From the NCBI RefSeq assembly GCF_958298935.1, contig NC_084929.1, forward strand, positions 8,184,001 through 8,248,000: a DNA stretch of 64,000 nt, written 5' to 3'. Within the stretch, counting starts at the first letter, position 1. Each line of letters begins with the position of its first letter. Below the pieces are notes generated by a model. The model was not told the origin of the DNA, did not search any database, and worked only from the letters and a program-made list of their open reading frames with translations. Positions 1 to 10,816 of this stretch are shown here, in pieces. Source of the DNA: Phragmites australis (lineage: Eukaryota; Streptophyta; Magnoliopsida; Poales; Poaceae). Both the position numbers and the translations under genes were made by a program.

Positions 1-44
1 AATTAGTAGCATATAATCCTTTAATTGTTTCTAAACCAAAAATC

Positions 45-1715
45 TTATGATCGAGTTGGGACAACATGGTATAATCTTCTAGATAACGCATCTGCAATGA
101 CATTATCTTTACCTTTCTTGTGTTTAATGATATAAGGAAATGACTCTATAAATTCAACCCATTTAGCATGACGTTTGTTCAGTTTGGCTTGGCTTCTAAT
201 ATGTTTCAAAGCTTCATGATCAGAATGAATAATAAACTCCTTGGGCCAAAGATAATGTTGCCATGTTTCTAAAACTCGCACTAAAGCATACAACTCCTTA
301 TCATAAGTCGAATAATTAAGAGATAGCCCATTCAATTTCTCACTAAAATAAGCAACGGGTTTACCTTCTTGTAGTAGCACTCCTCCAATTTCAATGCCGC
401 TAGCATCACATTCTAACTCAAAAGTCTTCCCAAAGTCCGAAAGTTGGAGTAGAGGTGTATGTGTAAGCTTATCTTTCAGCGTATTAAAAGCTTGTTCTTG
501 TGCTGGCCCCCATTGGAACAGAACGCCCTTCTTTGTCAACTCATTGAGTGGGGCAGCAATGGTGCTGAAATCTCTCACAAAACGCCGATAGAACCCTGCA
601 AGGCCATGAAAGCTTCTCACCTGTGTGATAGTCACAGGGGTCGGCCAGCTCTTTATGGCTTCAATTTTAGCTTCATCCACTTCAATTCCCTGTGGAATAA
701 CAACATAGCCAAGAAAAACAACTCTATTCGTGCAAAAGGTGCACTTGTCAAGGTTAGCAAACAAACGTGCCTCTCTCAAAGCAGTAAAAACAGCACGTAG
801 ATGATCAATGTGTTCTTCATGTGACTTGCTATAGATCAAAATATCATCAAAGTACACCATCACAAATCTTCCTATGAAAGCACGTAAAACCTCATTCATC
901 AATCTCATGAAAGTGCTAGGTGCATTAGTTAAACCAAAAGGCATCACTAACCACTCATATAGACCGAACTTAGTTTTGAAAATAGTTTTCCATTCATCTC
1001 CCAATTTCATTCTTATTTGGTGGTAACCACTACGCAAGTCAATCTTCGTGAAAATAATAGAACCACTCAACTCATCAAGCATGTCGTCTAGCCTAGGAAT
1101 AGGGTGACGATACCTTATTGTGATATTATTAATGGCTCTACAATCAACACACATGCGCCATGTACCATCTTTCTTAGGAACCAAAAGAACAAGAACAACA
1201 CAAGGACTAAGGCTCTCTCGTACGTACCCACGGTCCAAAAGGTCTTGGACTTGTCGCTGAATTTCCTTAGTCTCCTCCGGATTGGTCCTATATGCAGCGC
1301 GGTTTGGCAAAGTCGCTCCCGGGATCAAATCTATTTGGTGCTCTATCCCTCTCAATGGTGGCAGCCCCGGGGGTATCTCAGCTGGAAAGATATCCTTATA
1401 CTCCTGCAAAAGGTTAGTGACAGCAGCAGGCAAAGAGCTAGGTATATCATCAATTGAAAATAAAACCTCTTTGCATACCAAAGCATAGCACAAAGTATCA
1501 TTATCTTGAATTTCAGTAAGGTCAGATTTAGTAGCAAGCATAACACCACCCTTTAACTTAATGCCTTCGGACCTAGGTGTGTTCTTCTCTTTCTTAGGTA
1601 GAAAAACAGATTGAGGTACTTGCTGATTTTCAGATTCCAAAACACGTTCTTTCTTTTCTTTTTCAGCTAGCGCTTTATCACATTGCACAATTTCAGCAAG
1701 TGTCAAAGGAAGCAA
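45..1715 (-). CDS. pol: gypsy pol: reverse transcriptase and RNase H
   Basis: This 556-residue reading frame copies retrotransposon RNA into DNA. Seen in it: the RT palm begins with the [18 protein letters not shown] block near residues 179-196, the catalytic YFDD sits at 288-291 after [12 protein letters not shown], and the connection FLGYVV follows. The RNase H part has candidate acidic residues D437 (ECDASG), E474 (KELYAL) and D499 (HSDHEAL). It ends with the ADALSRR stretch that normally leads into integrase. It is the continuation of the protease frame at 1703-2194, offset by a one-base change near 1715. The apparent C-terminus after ADALSRR is a frameshift product near position 75; in the next frame pol-like sequence continues to the window edge. 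The first Met is not a real start because the protein is part of a gag-pol polyprotein. Confidence 0.93.
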   Translation of the reverse strand: MLPLTLAEIVQCDKALAEKEKKERVLESENQQVPQSVFLPKKEKNTPRSEGIKLKGGVMLATKSDLTEIQDNDTLCYALVCKEVLFSIDDIPSSLPAAVTNLLQEYKDIFPAEIPPGLPPLRGIEHQIDLIPGATLPNRAAYRTNPEETKEIQRQVQDLLDRGYVRESLSPCVVLVLLVPKKDGTWRMCVDCRAINNITIRYRHPIPRLDDMLDELSGSIIFTKIDLRSGYHQIRMKLGDEWKTIFKTKFGLYEWLVMPFGLTNAPSTFMRLMNEVLRAFIGRFVMVYFDDILIYSKSHEEHIDHLRAVFTALREARLFANLDKCTFCTNRVVFLGYVVIPQGIEVDEAKIEAIKSWPTPVTITQVRSFHGLAGFYRRFVRDFSTIAAPLNELTKKGVLFQWGPAQEQAFNTLKDKLTHTPLLQLSDFGKTFELECDASGIEIGGVLLQEGKPVAYFSEKLNGLSLNYSTYDKELYALVRVLETWQHYLWPKEFIIHSDHEALKHIRSQAKLNKRHAKWVEFIESFPYIIKHKKGKDNVIADALSRRLYHVVPTRS

Positions 1716-2194
1716 AGAGATTTCTTTCCCTTGTGCATGAGAGAGTATTTATTATTTCTACCATGGTGTGTAGCATCGGTATCAAATTCCCAAGGACAGC
1801 CTAACAAAAGTGAACATGCTTGCATAGGCACTACATCAAAATCAGCATAGTCATGGTAGGAACCAATAGAAAAATGTACTCTCGCAGATTGTGTTGCCTT
1901 AACCTTACCGCTGTTATTGAACCACTGAATGTAGTATGGATGAGGATGTGCACGTGTTGGCAAGGAAAGATTCTTCACAAGATCGGAGCTCAAGAGGTTG
2001 TTGCAACTCCCGCCATCAATTATGGTACGAACACGTGCATCTTTGACAATGAGGAATGTCTGGAATAGATTATGGCGTTGTAGCTGCTCTGCTTGCCCCA
2101 TTTGAGAACTCAAAACTCGTTTCACAATGAAGGTGCATGCTGCATAACTCTCCGTGGCAGCAGTACCACTAATCTCCTCCCCCTCACTATCCAT
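1703..2194 (-). CDS. gypsy aspartic protease segment of gag-pol
   Basis: This 163-residue segment carries the retrotransposon aspartic protease that would cut the gag-pol polyprotein. The active-site triad is visible as IIDGGSCNN (D60-G61-G62-S63), a form usual in this plant gypsy lineage instead of DTG or DSG. The later [24 protein letters not shown] stretch fits the flap and the second hydrophobic-glycine element. It is in the same frame as gag: only a TAA codon at 2231-2233 separates them. Its end is artificial, since a one-base shift near 1715 moves pol to another frame. I call it part of one broken gag-pol gene, not a separate gene. Confidence 0.88.
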   Translation of the reverse strand: MDSEGEEISGTAATESYAACTFIVKRVLSSQMGQAEQLQRHNLFQTFLIVKDARVRTIIDGGSCNNLLSSDLVKNLSLPTRAHPHPYYIQWFNNSGKVKATQSARVHFSIGSYHDYADFDVVPMQACSLLLGCPWEFDTDATHHGRNNKYSLMHKGKKSLCFL

Positions 2195-2230
2195 GTTATG
2201 ATCGGCTGCAAGATTAGCTTCAAATGCATA

Positions 2231-3436
2231 TTATTCCTCGACATCACTATGACTAACATATCCACCATCTACTGTTGCGGAGTATGATCGCTGGCTTGGG
2301 CAATCCTTCATGACGTGGCCAATACCTTGGCAGCGACGGCACACAATGCCCGTTGTACGACCCGTGGTAGCTACACCTGAAGAAGAGCTTGGCATTGAAT
2401 CCTGTGAAACAGTAGATTTACTCACCTCACGTGATGGATGTGGTGCTCCTGCTGAACACGCCCGAGTGTTGGAGGAGGGGGCAGCAGATCGTGTAGATGT
2501 AGAAGGGAATGTTGTTGCTTGTCCCGGTGGTACTCGTGAAGTAGATGTACTCCCAAAATTGTTCCGCAATTTTTGCACCTGTTGTCGACCCTGCAGTTCT
2601 TTTTCTGCCAAGATAGCAAAATGGAACAACCTATTGGTAGTATTGTAATCTTTATAATCAATAAGGTCCTGAATTTCACATCTCAACCCGGAGTAAAAAC
2701 GAATCATGGTATCCTCATCATCCTCTTGTATACTACAACGAAGCATAGCAATTTGAAGCTCTTGATAGTAATCATGCACAGATTTAGAACCTTGATTTAA
2801 GCACTGCAATTTCTTTTTCAATTCACGTGTATAATCAGGAGGAATAAATCTATTGCGCATGGCACACTTTAGTCTAGGCCATGATTCAGGTTCTAAGCCA
2901 CTAGAAACTAAACCATTCCACCAAATAATAGCATAATTCGTGAACTCACAAGTGGCTAGTCTAACTCTATGCATTTCAGGAACCATATGAGAACTATACT
3001 TTTGATCAACCGTCATTTCCCAATTCAAATAAGCATCAGCATCATATGCACCATCAAAAGGAGGCATTGAAAACTTAATCTTAGAATAAGGATCATCGCG
3101 ACCGTTGCGATTAACATTATTACCTCCATTACCTTGACGACGTTGTTGTTGGTCACGACGTAATTGTTCAGCACGAGGACGTTGCTCAGCACGCGCATCT
3201 TGCCCAACAAAAACCTCACCATCTTCTTGGTCACCATTATTAGTATCATCATCATCATGTGAATGGTCATCATCCTGTGGTGGCTGTCGCAACTCAAGGT
3301 CGTTGACTCGCGTGACGAGGTTAGCAATGCTTGTTTTAATGTCTGTCAATAGTCTAGTATGATCCTGTAAGGCTTTGTTGAGTTCTTCCTTGGACACACA
3401 ATCCTTAAAATCCGACGGAAAGCCATCAACTGACAT
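2231..3436 (-). CDS. gag: gypsy gag polyprotein with CCHC zinc knuckle
   Basis: This 401-residue protein is the capsid and nucleocapsid precursor. The N-terminal 60 residues look like a coiled coil (LNKALQDHTRLLTDIKTSIANLV). A basic, Asn/Gln/Arg-rich linker precedes the retrotransposon gag core (KIKFSMPPFDGAYDADAYLNWE through WPRLKCAMRNRFIPPDY and the YYQELQIAMLR block). Near the C-terminus a canonical CX2CX4HX4C zinc knuckle is intact at about residues 366-379 (CRRCQGIGHVMKDC). The start Met follows a non-coding leader and is the first Met of the frame, a plausible authentic start. The terminal TAA at 2231 is probably a nonsense mutation, since protease continues in the same frame 12 codons later. 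Confidence 0.92.
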   Translation of the reverse strand: MSVDGFPSDFKDCVSKEELNKALQDHTRLLTDIKTSIANLVTRVNDLELRQPPQDDDHSHDDDDTNNGDQEDGEVFVGQDARAEQRPRAEQLRRDQQQRRQGNGGNNVNRNGRDDPYSKIKFSMPPFDGAYDADAYLNWEMTVDQKYSSHMVPEMHRVRLATCEFTNYAIIWWNGLVSSGLEPESWPRLKCAMRNRFIPPDYTRELKKKLQCLNQGSKSVHDYYQELQIAMLRCSIQEDDEDTMIRFYSGLRCEIQDLIDYKDYNTTNRLFHFAILAEKELQGRQQVQKLRNNFGSTSTSRVPPGQATTFPSTSTRSAAPSSNTRACSAGAPHPSREVSKSTVSQDSMPSSSSGVATTGRTTGIVCRRCQGIGHVMKDCPSQRSYSATVDGGYVSHSDVEE

Positions 3437-4663
3437 GGTTAGTAGAAAACAAAGGACAACACAATATTATCCCTATCAACTACTAGGTTGTGGAAGGTGG
3501 AATCACACACACTCAAGCGTCTTACCACTCTCTTACAAATGTTCTTACCAACGCAGCAAGGAGGAACAACCGGTGACGAGTCTGGAAGCGTGGGATGATT
3601 GCAAGAGTGAACCTGTTCGGATCAAAGGAGGTGGAGCTTGGAAGGCACAATATGGTAGCAAGGATTAGCAATAACTGTAATCAGAAGAGCAAAGCTAAAT
3701 AAGTGTCCAAAGTATGAATCACAGTTGCTAGTCTATCACGTGTCCCTAATCCTAGCACAACAGCTAAAACAAAGCTAAAAAGGATGATCAGAGAAAGACA
3801 CAGCAAATAGCACAATGATCTAGGTGTTCTCTATGTGCTCCTCTTTTTTTGTCTTTTAGCACTAGTGGGAATCACGAAATTTTTTTTTCGTATTTTTCTG
3901 ATATTTTTTTCTGAACTAGGAGCACACAAGAAACAATCACAGAAATTTTCAGCTCAAACGGATGCAAGATGTGGCCTATAGAAAATCAAGCACGTTCTCT
4001 GAAAAGCGTGCAAAAACTTCGCGGCTCGAATACTCAATCTTCCGAGCTGAATTTGGGAAAAAATTTGGCGGAACTTGGTAAAGCGGGGAGCAATGGATGT
4101 AACTTTTTCTGTAGATGTCTGTGAAATTTTTTTTTGTCTGATTCCGAGTCCGTATGAGAAAGTTATGGCCGTTTTACTGAACTCCTGTCGAGTTATGGTT
4201 TTTTTCAAAGCACCTCTTGCAGAGATTGACCTCTTTAAGGTATTGCAAGCAATAGGATCGCGAGATGAATAAGGAGGGCAGCGGTGGCAGGGCAATTGAT
4301 ACAAGGCGGCTTGCGACCTATCTAGGGTTGGCGTGGCGGAAAGTAATACAAGGCGGCTTGCGGTGGCAAATTGAGTAATGTGGTGGCTCGACTTGTTGGT
4401 GGGGATGGTGGCGATGGGATAGCGGCGTGATCAAAAACAGCACGGAGCGTTGACTAAAGACCAAGAACACGACACTAAAACCAGCAACAAGACTCGACCA
4501 CGGACACAAACTCGACAACGCGCAACTGAAAACAAAAATTGCAAAGGCACAAAGGGTTCTAGGGCAGCGGAAATTGATAGAATTTTTTTGGCTTTTTCTG
4601 GACTCTAGGTAATGAAAAATAGACTAATCTAAAGAGGAAAACGAAATTACCTAACGGGCAACC
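3437..4663 (-). other. G1 untranslated leader between PBS and gag
   Basis: No long coding frame is convincing here. The stretch lies between the primer-binding site and the gag start and has runs of T/A and scattered CA-rich sequence. Packaging signals and gag translation control would be expected here by position, but I cannot identify them in the sequence. Confidence 0.6.
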
Positions 4664-4679
4664 TGAAAATCTGATACCA
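4664..4679 (-). promoter_or_regulatory. G1 primer-binding site (initiator tRNA-Met type)
   Basis: On the minus strand this reads TGGTATCAGATTTTCAG. The first ten bases match the usual plant initiator-Met tRNA complement TGGTATCAGA; the following bases deviate from the common GCC. It lies two bases inside the LTR edge at 4682, as expected for minus-strand priming. Confidence 0.85.
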
Positions 4680-4681
4680 GT

Positions 4682-5593
4682 TGATGAGTAATGTTGGCCT
4701 GATCTTCCGATAGGTAGCGATAAGTCGGTGGGTGGAGAACTCGACGTTGATGATCCAAAGGCTTCAACCCGAACAGATCGTTTCCCTTGTAATCACTACA
4801 CCACAGCTCCATTGGTTATCAACCGTGTCGCACGGTTGACCTCGCCAAGAAGGCTTAATCCCTGCAAGTGTACCGAGAACACAAGCAAGAACGTAGAAGA
4901 TGCAATCTGAAATATTGCAAATAGAATTCAAGCACTCGAAGTTGGGGTTCCACAAACACTTGCGGCGGCCTAGTCGGTCCGGAACAAGAGCGAAAATCTC
5001 ACAATCTGTGTGTAGATCAATATCTAAGCAAAACCCAACCCTCATTAGGCCGACGGCTACTGTATATGAAAGACTAGGGTCGGCCAAGGACCCCTGGACG
5101 CGTCCCTAATGGACTCCAATACGTTACACGGCCCAACGGCCCAAAAGATGGTGGCGCAGCACCCTAACAGATTCTGGATGTCCACTTGTTTCGACGATTC
5201 CTGCTGACTCAGAAAGAATTTGGACATGGGACCAGTCCCGTTGGAAAGCTTATCTCCTTAGCTTTCCAACCATGTGTAGAACGTCGAAAACGGAGTCCGT
5301 ATGCGTCCTGGGTGACGATTTTAGTGCAGACTGATCCTGGACTCCGAAACGGACTCGAACTTGATTGGACCTCCACCTTGGCTTGGGCGCCCTTGCTGTT
5401 CTTCTCCCGTGTTCCTAAGTAACAATACATCACAATTATTCAGTAGCATCCCATCCTCATTAAAATATAAAGGAACACTAAGGAACGAGCTCACCTCATG
5501 ATTTAGTTGACGTGCACGAGCTCGTGTCAATGGACCTATTGTTGGAGGAATACTCGGTGTGTGTGTGTATCCGAAAGAGTGATGTCCTCATCA
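4682..5593 (-). repeat. G1 5' LTR, 912 bp
   Basis: Bounded by TGATGAG at 4682-4688 and CTCATCA at 5587-5593, a perfect 7-bp terminal inverted match. Its lower edge is next to the primer-binding site. Read in element orientation, the first part of the LTR (5590 down to about 5390) still encodes the pol C-terminus (TRARARQLNHEVSSFL and onward), so in this family the end of pol lies inside the LTR. A weak TATA-like CATATACAG is near 5055. The partner LTR is outside the window. Confidence 0.85.
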
Positions 5594-5990
5594 GAACATC
5601 TAAAGTTCTGACTAAATACCGGAAGTTCTGGATTAAGGTCGGAACTTCCAGGTGGTCAGAACTTCCAGTTGTGGTTCTAAAAAAGGGTTCTTGGGTTCTT
5701 GGGTTGCAATGCTATTTCATTGGAAGTTCTGGATTAAGGTAGGAACTTCCGGGTGGTTGGAACTTCCGGGTGTGGTTCCGAACAAGGTTTCTCAGGTTAG
5801 CTTAACTTAGATTAATTTGGAACTTTCGGGTTGATGGTCAGAACTTTCGGATAGGGGTTCTCAAGTGGTTCAACTCGGATTAATCCGAAATTTCCAATCG
5901 AAGGCCGGAACTTCCGGATAGGGGTTCTCAGGTAGTTTTAACTTGGATTATCCAGAGCTTCTGGCTAGAATCCGGAACTTCTGGGTGAAT
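5594..5990. repeat. LTR fragment made of CCGGAACTTCCGG-type palindromic units
   Basis: Irregular copies of GGAAGTTCTGG and GGAACTTCCGG alternate with GGTTCTCAGGT-like spacers and TTAACTTGGATTA-like blocks. Units recur roughly every 45-60 bases. The style, short dyads repeated in an LTR, is that of Sirevirus LTRs elsewhere in this window, but the core differs. G1 is inserted at its left edge, so the rest of this LTR probably lies beyond the left end of G1. Confidence 0.6.
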
Positions 5991-6372
5991 TGAAAAGCGC
6001 GAGTTCGCAACGATTTCCTTACCGATTCAACTTGCATGTCTCACCAATTTAAAGAACAACATGTTTGCACTAGCCCAAGGGTTCTAGGCTCCATCTATCC
6101 AAAAAACAAGGATGATTCCCGGATTCTATCTCATCCAAACCTTCCCCTACTAGCTCAAATTCATCAAGAACAAAAATGGTGCTTTGCAACTACAAGAACA
6201 CAGCTGAAAAACCTATCCAATGACAAACTAATTCGTGCATTCTCACATGGGGATCCTAGGAGACTCACCCATGGTCCTTGTGGAGGTGGGTGACCATTCG
6301 GTGAAGGATAAAATGGAAGAAAAGCTTGGGGAAGAGAGGCCAAACTGTTGCTGGTTCACCAAAACAAACTGA
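5991..6372. other. unassigned sequence, probably rest of an LTR or leader
   Basis: I see no coding frame or repeat. Position suggests it continues the palindrome-bearing LTR fragment to its left, up to the CACTA insertion at 6373. Confidence 0.3.
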
Positions 6373-8055
6373 CACTACCTGAGAAATTCACATTAGTGAC
6401 GGGTGATAACCTTTGTTAGTGACGGGTATTTTATCCATCGCTCTTTCACGTACTAATGTGAACTTAACAGTGACGGGTCCAGACCCGTCACTAATGACTA
6501 CACGTTAGTGACGGGTCTGGACCCGACTCGTCACTAATGACAAACATTAGTGATGGGTCTGGACCCGACCCGTCACTAATGACAATCATTAGTGACGGGT
6601 CTAGATCTGACTCATCACTAATGACTCCACATTAGTGATGGGTCGGGTCCAGACCCATCACTAACATGTGTTTTAAAAAATAAAATAAAGGGAAATAATT
6701 TTTGGTTTGAAAAAATTTGACAGTCGACTAGGCACCCAACAAATCACTGCTTACCTGACTGTACCCAACCATTCATAAGTCACGTGATTCCAAGACTCAA
6801 ACTCATGACCTCAGAAGTGAACTCTGCGCGTGTGACCCCTCTAACTATCTCACATCTCATTCGTTATTGAGTATAATAGCAAAATCAATCCTTTTGACAT
6901 CTTCTGATTGAACGTTTGAATAGCTATTTGAACATATAAATGATCTTAAATGAAAATTTTGTCAACTATAAAGTTGTAGATCTCACCGAGTTCTACAATG
7001 TTTATATAAAGTTTGTCTCCATTTGACTCCGTATGAAAAAGTTTGTGTCCAACCCGTGCAGTGTTCAGTAAAACAGTCATAACTTTTGCATACAGAGTCC
7101 GATTTTGACGTTTGACCTCTACTTTCGAAGCTAACGAGGAGGCGCATAAAAAAATACTTGTCTTTAGACTTGTACCTTTCTTAACCCCAAAAAAGGCTCA
7201 GAAGACCCTCGATAGGTCCTCTAAAGTTTTTCGTCAAAAGTTGACCTTCTCCGATTTGCCTTTAAATTTTTTGAGACATAGTACTATATCTAAAAGTTAG
7301 TACTATGCAGATATTTTATCAATCTGAGCTACCAAACTCACAATAAAAATCCAGCACTTTAGTTTATGGCCTTGTGTGTGATTCCTTCGATAGTCTTTAG
7401 ATATTTATTTGTGCATCTATATGGCTTCAAATAAAAAAGTGATTAACTACAAAGTTATAGACCTCATCAAGGGCTACAATTTTTATATAAATGCATTTCT
7501 CATCTAAGTTAGTATAAAAATTTATAAATTTTTTACTTGACCAGCTATGACTCGAGATCTTACCAGTCATTAATGATCGGTCAACTAAAGGTCTGTCACT
7601 AATGAGTCAGCTATTAATGACGAGTGTCTTTATCACCCGTTACTAATGAACGTACCCTCTCTACCCATCACTAATGACTGACTCATTAGTGACGGGCCTT
7701 TACGTAACCCGTCATTAATGAGTGTGCTCTCTCTACCCGTCACTAATGACTCTATCATTAGTGACGAGTTTTGAGGTGACCCGTCACTAATGAGTGTGCT
7801 CTCTCTACCCGTCATTAATGACTCCATCATTAGTGACAGATTTTGAGGTGACTTGTCACTACTATCTTTAGTGACGGGTTGTTCCCTCGCCGTCACTAAT
7901 GACCCCTCATTAGTAACAGATCTTGGCCGAGTCCTAACTTGGGCCACACATGAGTGATAGATCGTCATTTAACCCGTCACTAATAGTGCATTAGTAACAC
8001 GTACTGAGTAGTCATCATTAATGACTTGTTTTCTTTGATGATTTCTTACGTAGTG
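6373..8055. mobile_element. complete non-autonomous CACTA element, 1.68 kb
   Basis: It starts CACTACCTGAGAAATT and ends with the near-complement ATTTCTTACGTAGTG, the CACTA terminal signature. Both ends carry dense subterminal repeats of ATTAGTGACGGGTC in both orientations (about 6391-6660 and 7570-8010), typical transposase-binding arrays. There is no transposase; the core (about 6670-7560) is A/T-rich and holds a tRNA-like segment. Flanking trinucleotides are TGA and AGA, so the expected 3-bp duplication is at best imperfect. The core from about 6730 to 7080 is homologous to the core of the CACTA at 14014-14883. Confidence 0.88.
6791..6856 (-). other. tRNA-like segment (A and B box remnants) in CACTA core
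   Basis: On the minus strand GATGTGAGATAGTTAGAGG is followed 40-50 bases later by GAGTTTGAGTCTTGG, resembling the D-arm/A box and T-arm/B box (GGTTCGANTCC) of a tRNA or tRNA-derived SINE. No acceptor stem or complete cloverleaf is visible, so it is not called a tRNA gene. Confidence 0.5.
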
Positions 8056-9173
8056 AGAGAGAGATTAAGAGCAGCTTGAATATTTTGTGCATGCACAAAT
8101 TAATAAGATTGGATGGATGAGAAGCTTAGAAACTAGGGAACGCAATGATGTGACATGTATACTTAATTTCAGCTTCTTGAGGGAGGATTTAGGAGAGAAA
8201 TGGAGAGAGTTGAGGGAGAGACAGCAGCTGCTCTCTTTGGCTGCTTTGGTTGGGAGGGAGAGAGCATGAGAGGGAGGGCTGCTGCTGCAGCTGAAAGAGA
8301 GTGAGGGGAGTGGGCTAGCTCCAGTGGGTCTTATTTGTTAGTGTCTTATGTGTATTACAGCTGCTATTTTCTTTTCTTTCTCTCCTTAGTTTCTTTCTCT
8401 CCTTAATTTCTTTCTCTCCTTTAATTAATCCAAACCGATGTGATCTAGTGCTTTAAAAATTCTATGAACTTTGGTGCAGCGATTACCATAAGAGATGAAC
8501 TCATTTTAATTGGATTCACTCACAACGTCTATGAAGAACTTAAACTAAAAGAAAACCCAAGATCAGCTATTTTCATAGCTCTTAACAAATGTTAAGCCAC
8601 CATTAAAAATAACAAACACTCAATAAATGCTTAACAATTAAATATGATGCTTATAATACGTGATTATGCTTAATTATATGTCTACGAAATTTGAGGTGTA
8701 ACAATGCAGAGATTGCGACAAAGACATGAAATTAGGGTTTAGGGTGTACAGAATTTTGAAGGAACCTGTGAACGTGTCGTTCCAGCTATACAGTGCCAGC
8801 CGCGGTGCTGCATCACTTGATTTCTTGCGAACGAAGCTTTGCTTGCCACTTGCCTCCCCCCGTGCCGGCCGGCCGGTGGGACGGCTCGACGCGTCCCAAT
8901 TAAGCAGAGTACGATGAGCAAGTCAAAAGACTTGGAGCTTCGCTGCAAAGCTTCAGCCTCGTTGAGAAATTTTAATAGTCTCTTGCATCAGCTGGCAGCA
9001 TCTGATTATTATCTATCAGTGACTTATACGTACGTGTTTTGCACTACAAGGTTTAATCCGTACATTTACTCGTGGCTAGTGTTTAAGAATATCACACGAA
9101 ATAGTTCGCTTTAAACGGTCAAAGTGGGCTTAAATTAAGGATCCGTCTCCTCTTAGTAACCTTTTTTTACCAT
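8056..9173. other. unassigned, no gene seen
   Basis: A purine-rich GAGAGA stretch near 8190-8310 and a GC-rich patch near 8860-8900 stand out. No long frame, splice structure or repeat family was recognised. Confidence 0.4.
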
Positions 9174-9187
9174 TGGTATCAGATCCA
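9174..9187 (+). promoter_or_regulatory. possible primer-binding site of an unseen LTR element
   Basis: TGGTATCAGATCCA follows TTTTTACCA, the arrangement of an LTR 3' end (CA) plus initiator-Met PBS on the plus strand. I could not find the LTR start, gag or a second LTR, so this may be a relic or chance. Confidence 0.3.
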
Positions 9188-10816
9188 ACAGGCCATTCTT
9201 TTTAAACCAACCCCACTTCCTTCTCTCTCCCGTTTTTCTCTGTGAATCCATCCAAATTCCTAACCTCCAACGCCATGGCCACATATGCCGCGCCACACCT
9301 CTTGTCCTCTCTCCCTCGGCACATCTCCTCTTTGTTTGCCCACCCCCTTCCTTCGATGCCAGTAATGTTGCCCTAACCTCCACCGCCATCCCGACCGGTT
9401 ACAGCAATGCCACCGCTACCATCACTAACCATTGCAACCGTGATGCCCCCACGCACCAGCAATCCTCTGCCACTGTGGCAGGCAGCACCCTCACCGCTTC
9501 ATGTCCACCACAGTTGCCCTCTATCACCGTCGATTTGGCGATCCCGGTAACCCCACCAGGCATAGGTAAATCTATCCCTACCCACAAACTCTAACTCTCA
9601 ATCTGAGCCCTAAATCCTCTACCCATAATCTTAATTTCTTTTGAAATTTTGGTGACTAAGAGATTCGCAGGATCTCATTCACATGAGATCTAGCAAGACT
9701 ATTAAATTGAAGGACCCTACCGTAGGATTGCCCAAAGCTTCACCGTAAAGTTTAAACCTACCACCGTTACAGATCTTGGAACTAAGACTTTTGTAGTGCA
9801 CGATGGGCGACAGACCGGCTCATCAACCTTAGCTTCGATTGGGTTGCGTCGTCGGGGAACAACGCGTCTCTGGAAGTCTCCAAAAAAGAAAAACTCTTGG
9901 AATTGTTCAATTCAACCTTGGCTTTAGCTTTGGCTGCGCACACACGTACGTAAAACAACTTTCGCATGCAGATTCATTCTGCACGTAGTTTTCCGCTGTA
10001 ATATTCTCAAGCATTGTAAGAGTTCATTTTTATAACTTTGACCAATATTTTGCACGAATATTGCAGGCTTTATTGACCTGCAATGAATAGTTTTGTTAGA
10101 TCCATATTTGAAGGCAGCTTCCGTACATATTGTCCTAATTTTGAAACCAAGAGTAAGCTTTAAGGTTATCCAGTAGCAATGGAAGTAACATATTGTAAAA
10201 AAGCTAATGATAAAAAAAAATATTTAGTTACCATGCCAGATCAAACAATGCGTCTTATGCTTTGCAGGGATACATCAATCATTTTGTTTTGATGACCGCT
10301 GGACATAACCTAAAGACCTGCTCCGTTTACCCATTACTATGTGGATTCTAAAATTGTAGGGTCAGATTGGTTGGTTTGGTTTGCAAGCAGTTTGAGTGAA
10401 ACGTATTTGTTGAGAAGAAGAGTATTTGGTTGGCTATTTTTATGAGGTAGGCTGAGCTGAGATTCTGTTTGGTAGATTGAATTAAATACCAAATTGGAGA
10501 TTGGATGTGCTATGAAGCTGATTATTTGTCCGCATTAGGTGATTATGTGATCCTTCAGGTGGTGTGTGGTGTGCTTAACCCCCCTTAGGCTTGTTCGGAT
10601 GGAATGAATTTGGCCAAGTCCCTAAAGCACATAAATGAAGCAGCTATCTTAGCAGTAATAGAGTTTTTCTTGTGTGACCACAACATCAATGCCTTAGTAA
10701 GAAACAAGTTCGATATATAGCATTATTATGAAGCACTAGTTGTGACATCACATAACCGACAACACATTTGACAAGTTCCAACACCCAACACATGGGTCAA
10801 CATGGAACATATATAG
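9188..10816. other. unassigned, no gene seen
   Basis: Pyrimidine-rich sequence follows the PBS-like site (9190-9580). From 10300 to 10600 the phrases TTGGTTGGTTTGG and AGGCTTGTTCGGATGGAAT resemble grass MITE ends, but I could not pair two termini. Confidence 0.35.

Larger units (their letters stand above)
1..5593 (-). mobile_element. Ty3/gypsy LTR retrotransposon G1, cut by window edge
   Basis: Read on the minus strand the order is 5' LTR (4682-5593), primer-binding site, about 1.2 kb of leader, gag, protease, then reverse transcriptase and RNase H running off the left edge. Protease before RT-RNase H and the presumed downstream integrase place it in Ty3/gypsy. The coding region is close to open: I see one stop at the gag/protease border (2231-2233), one frameshift near 1715 and one near 75. 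Integrase and 3' LTR must lie left of the window. The base run just outside the LTR, GAACA at 5594-5598, should recur at the far end if the insertion is intact. Confidence 0.9.

Noticed and set aside
6791..6856. A true tRNA gene
   Set aside because: Only box-like elements are present; acceptor stem and anticodon loop cannot be paired.
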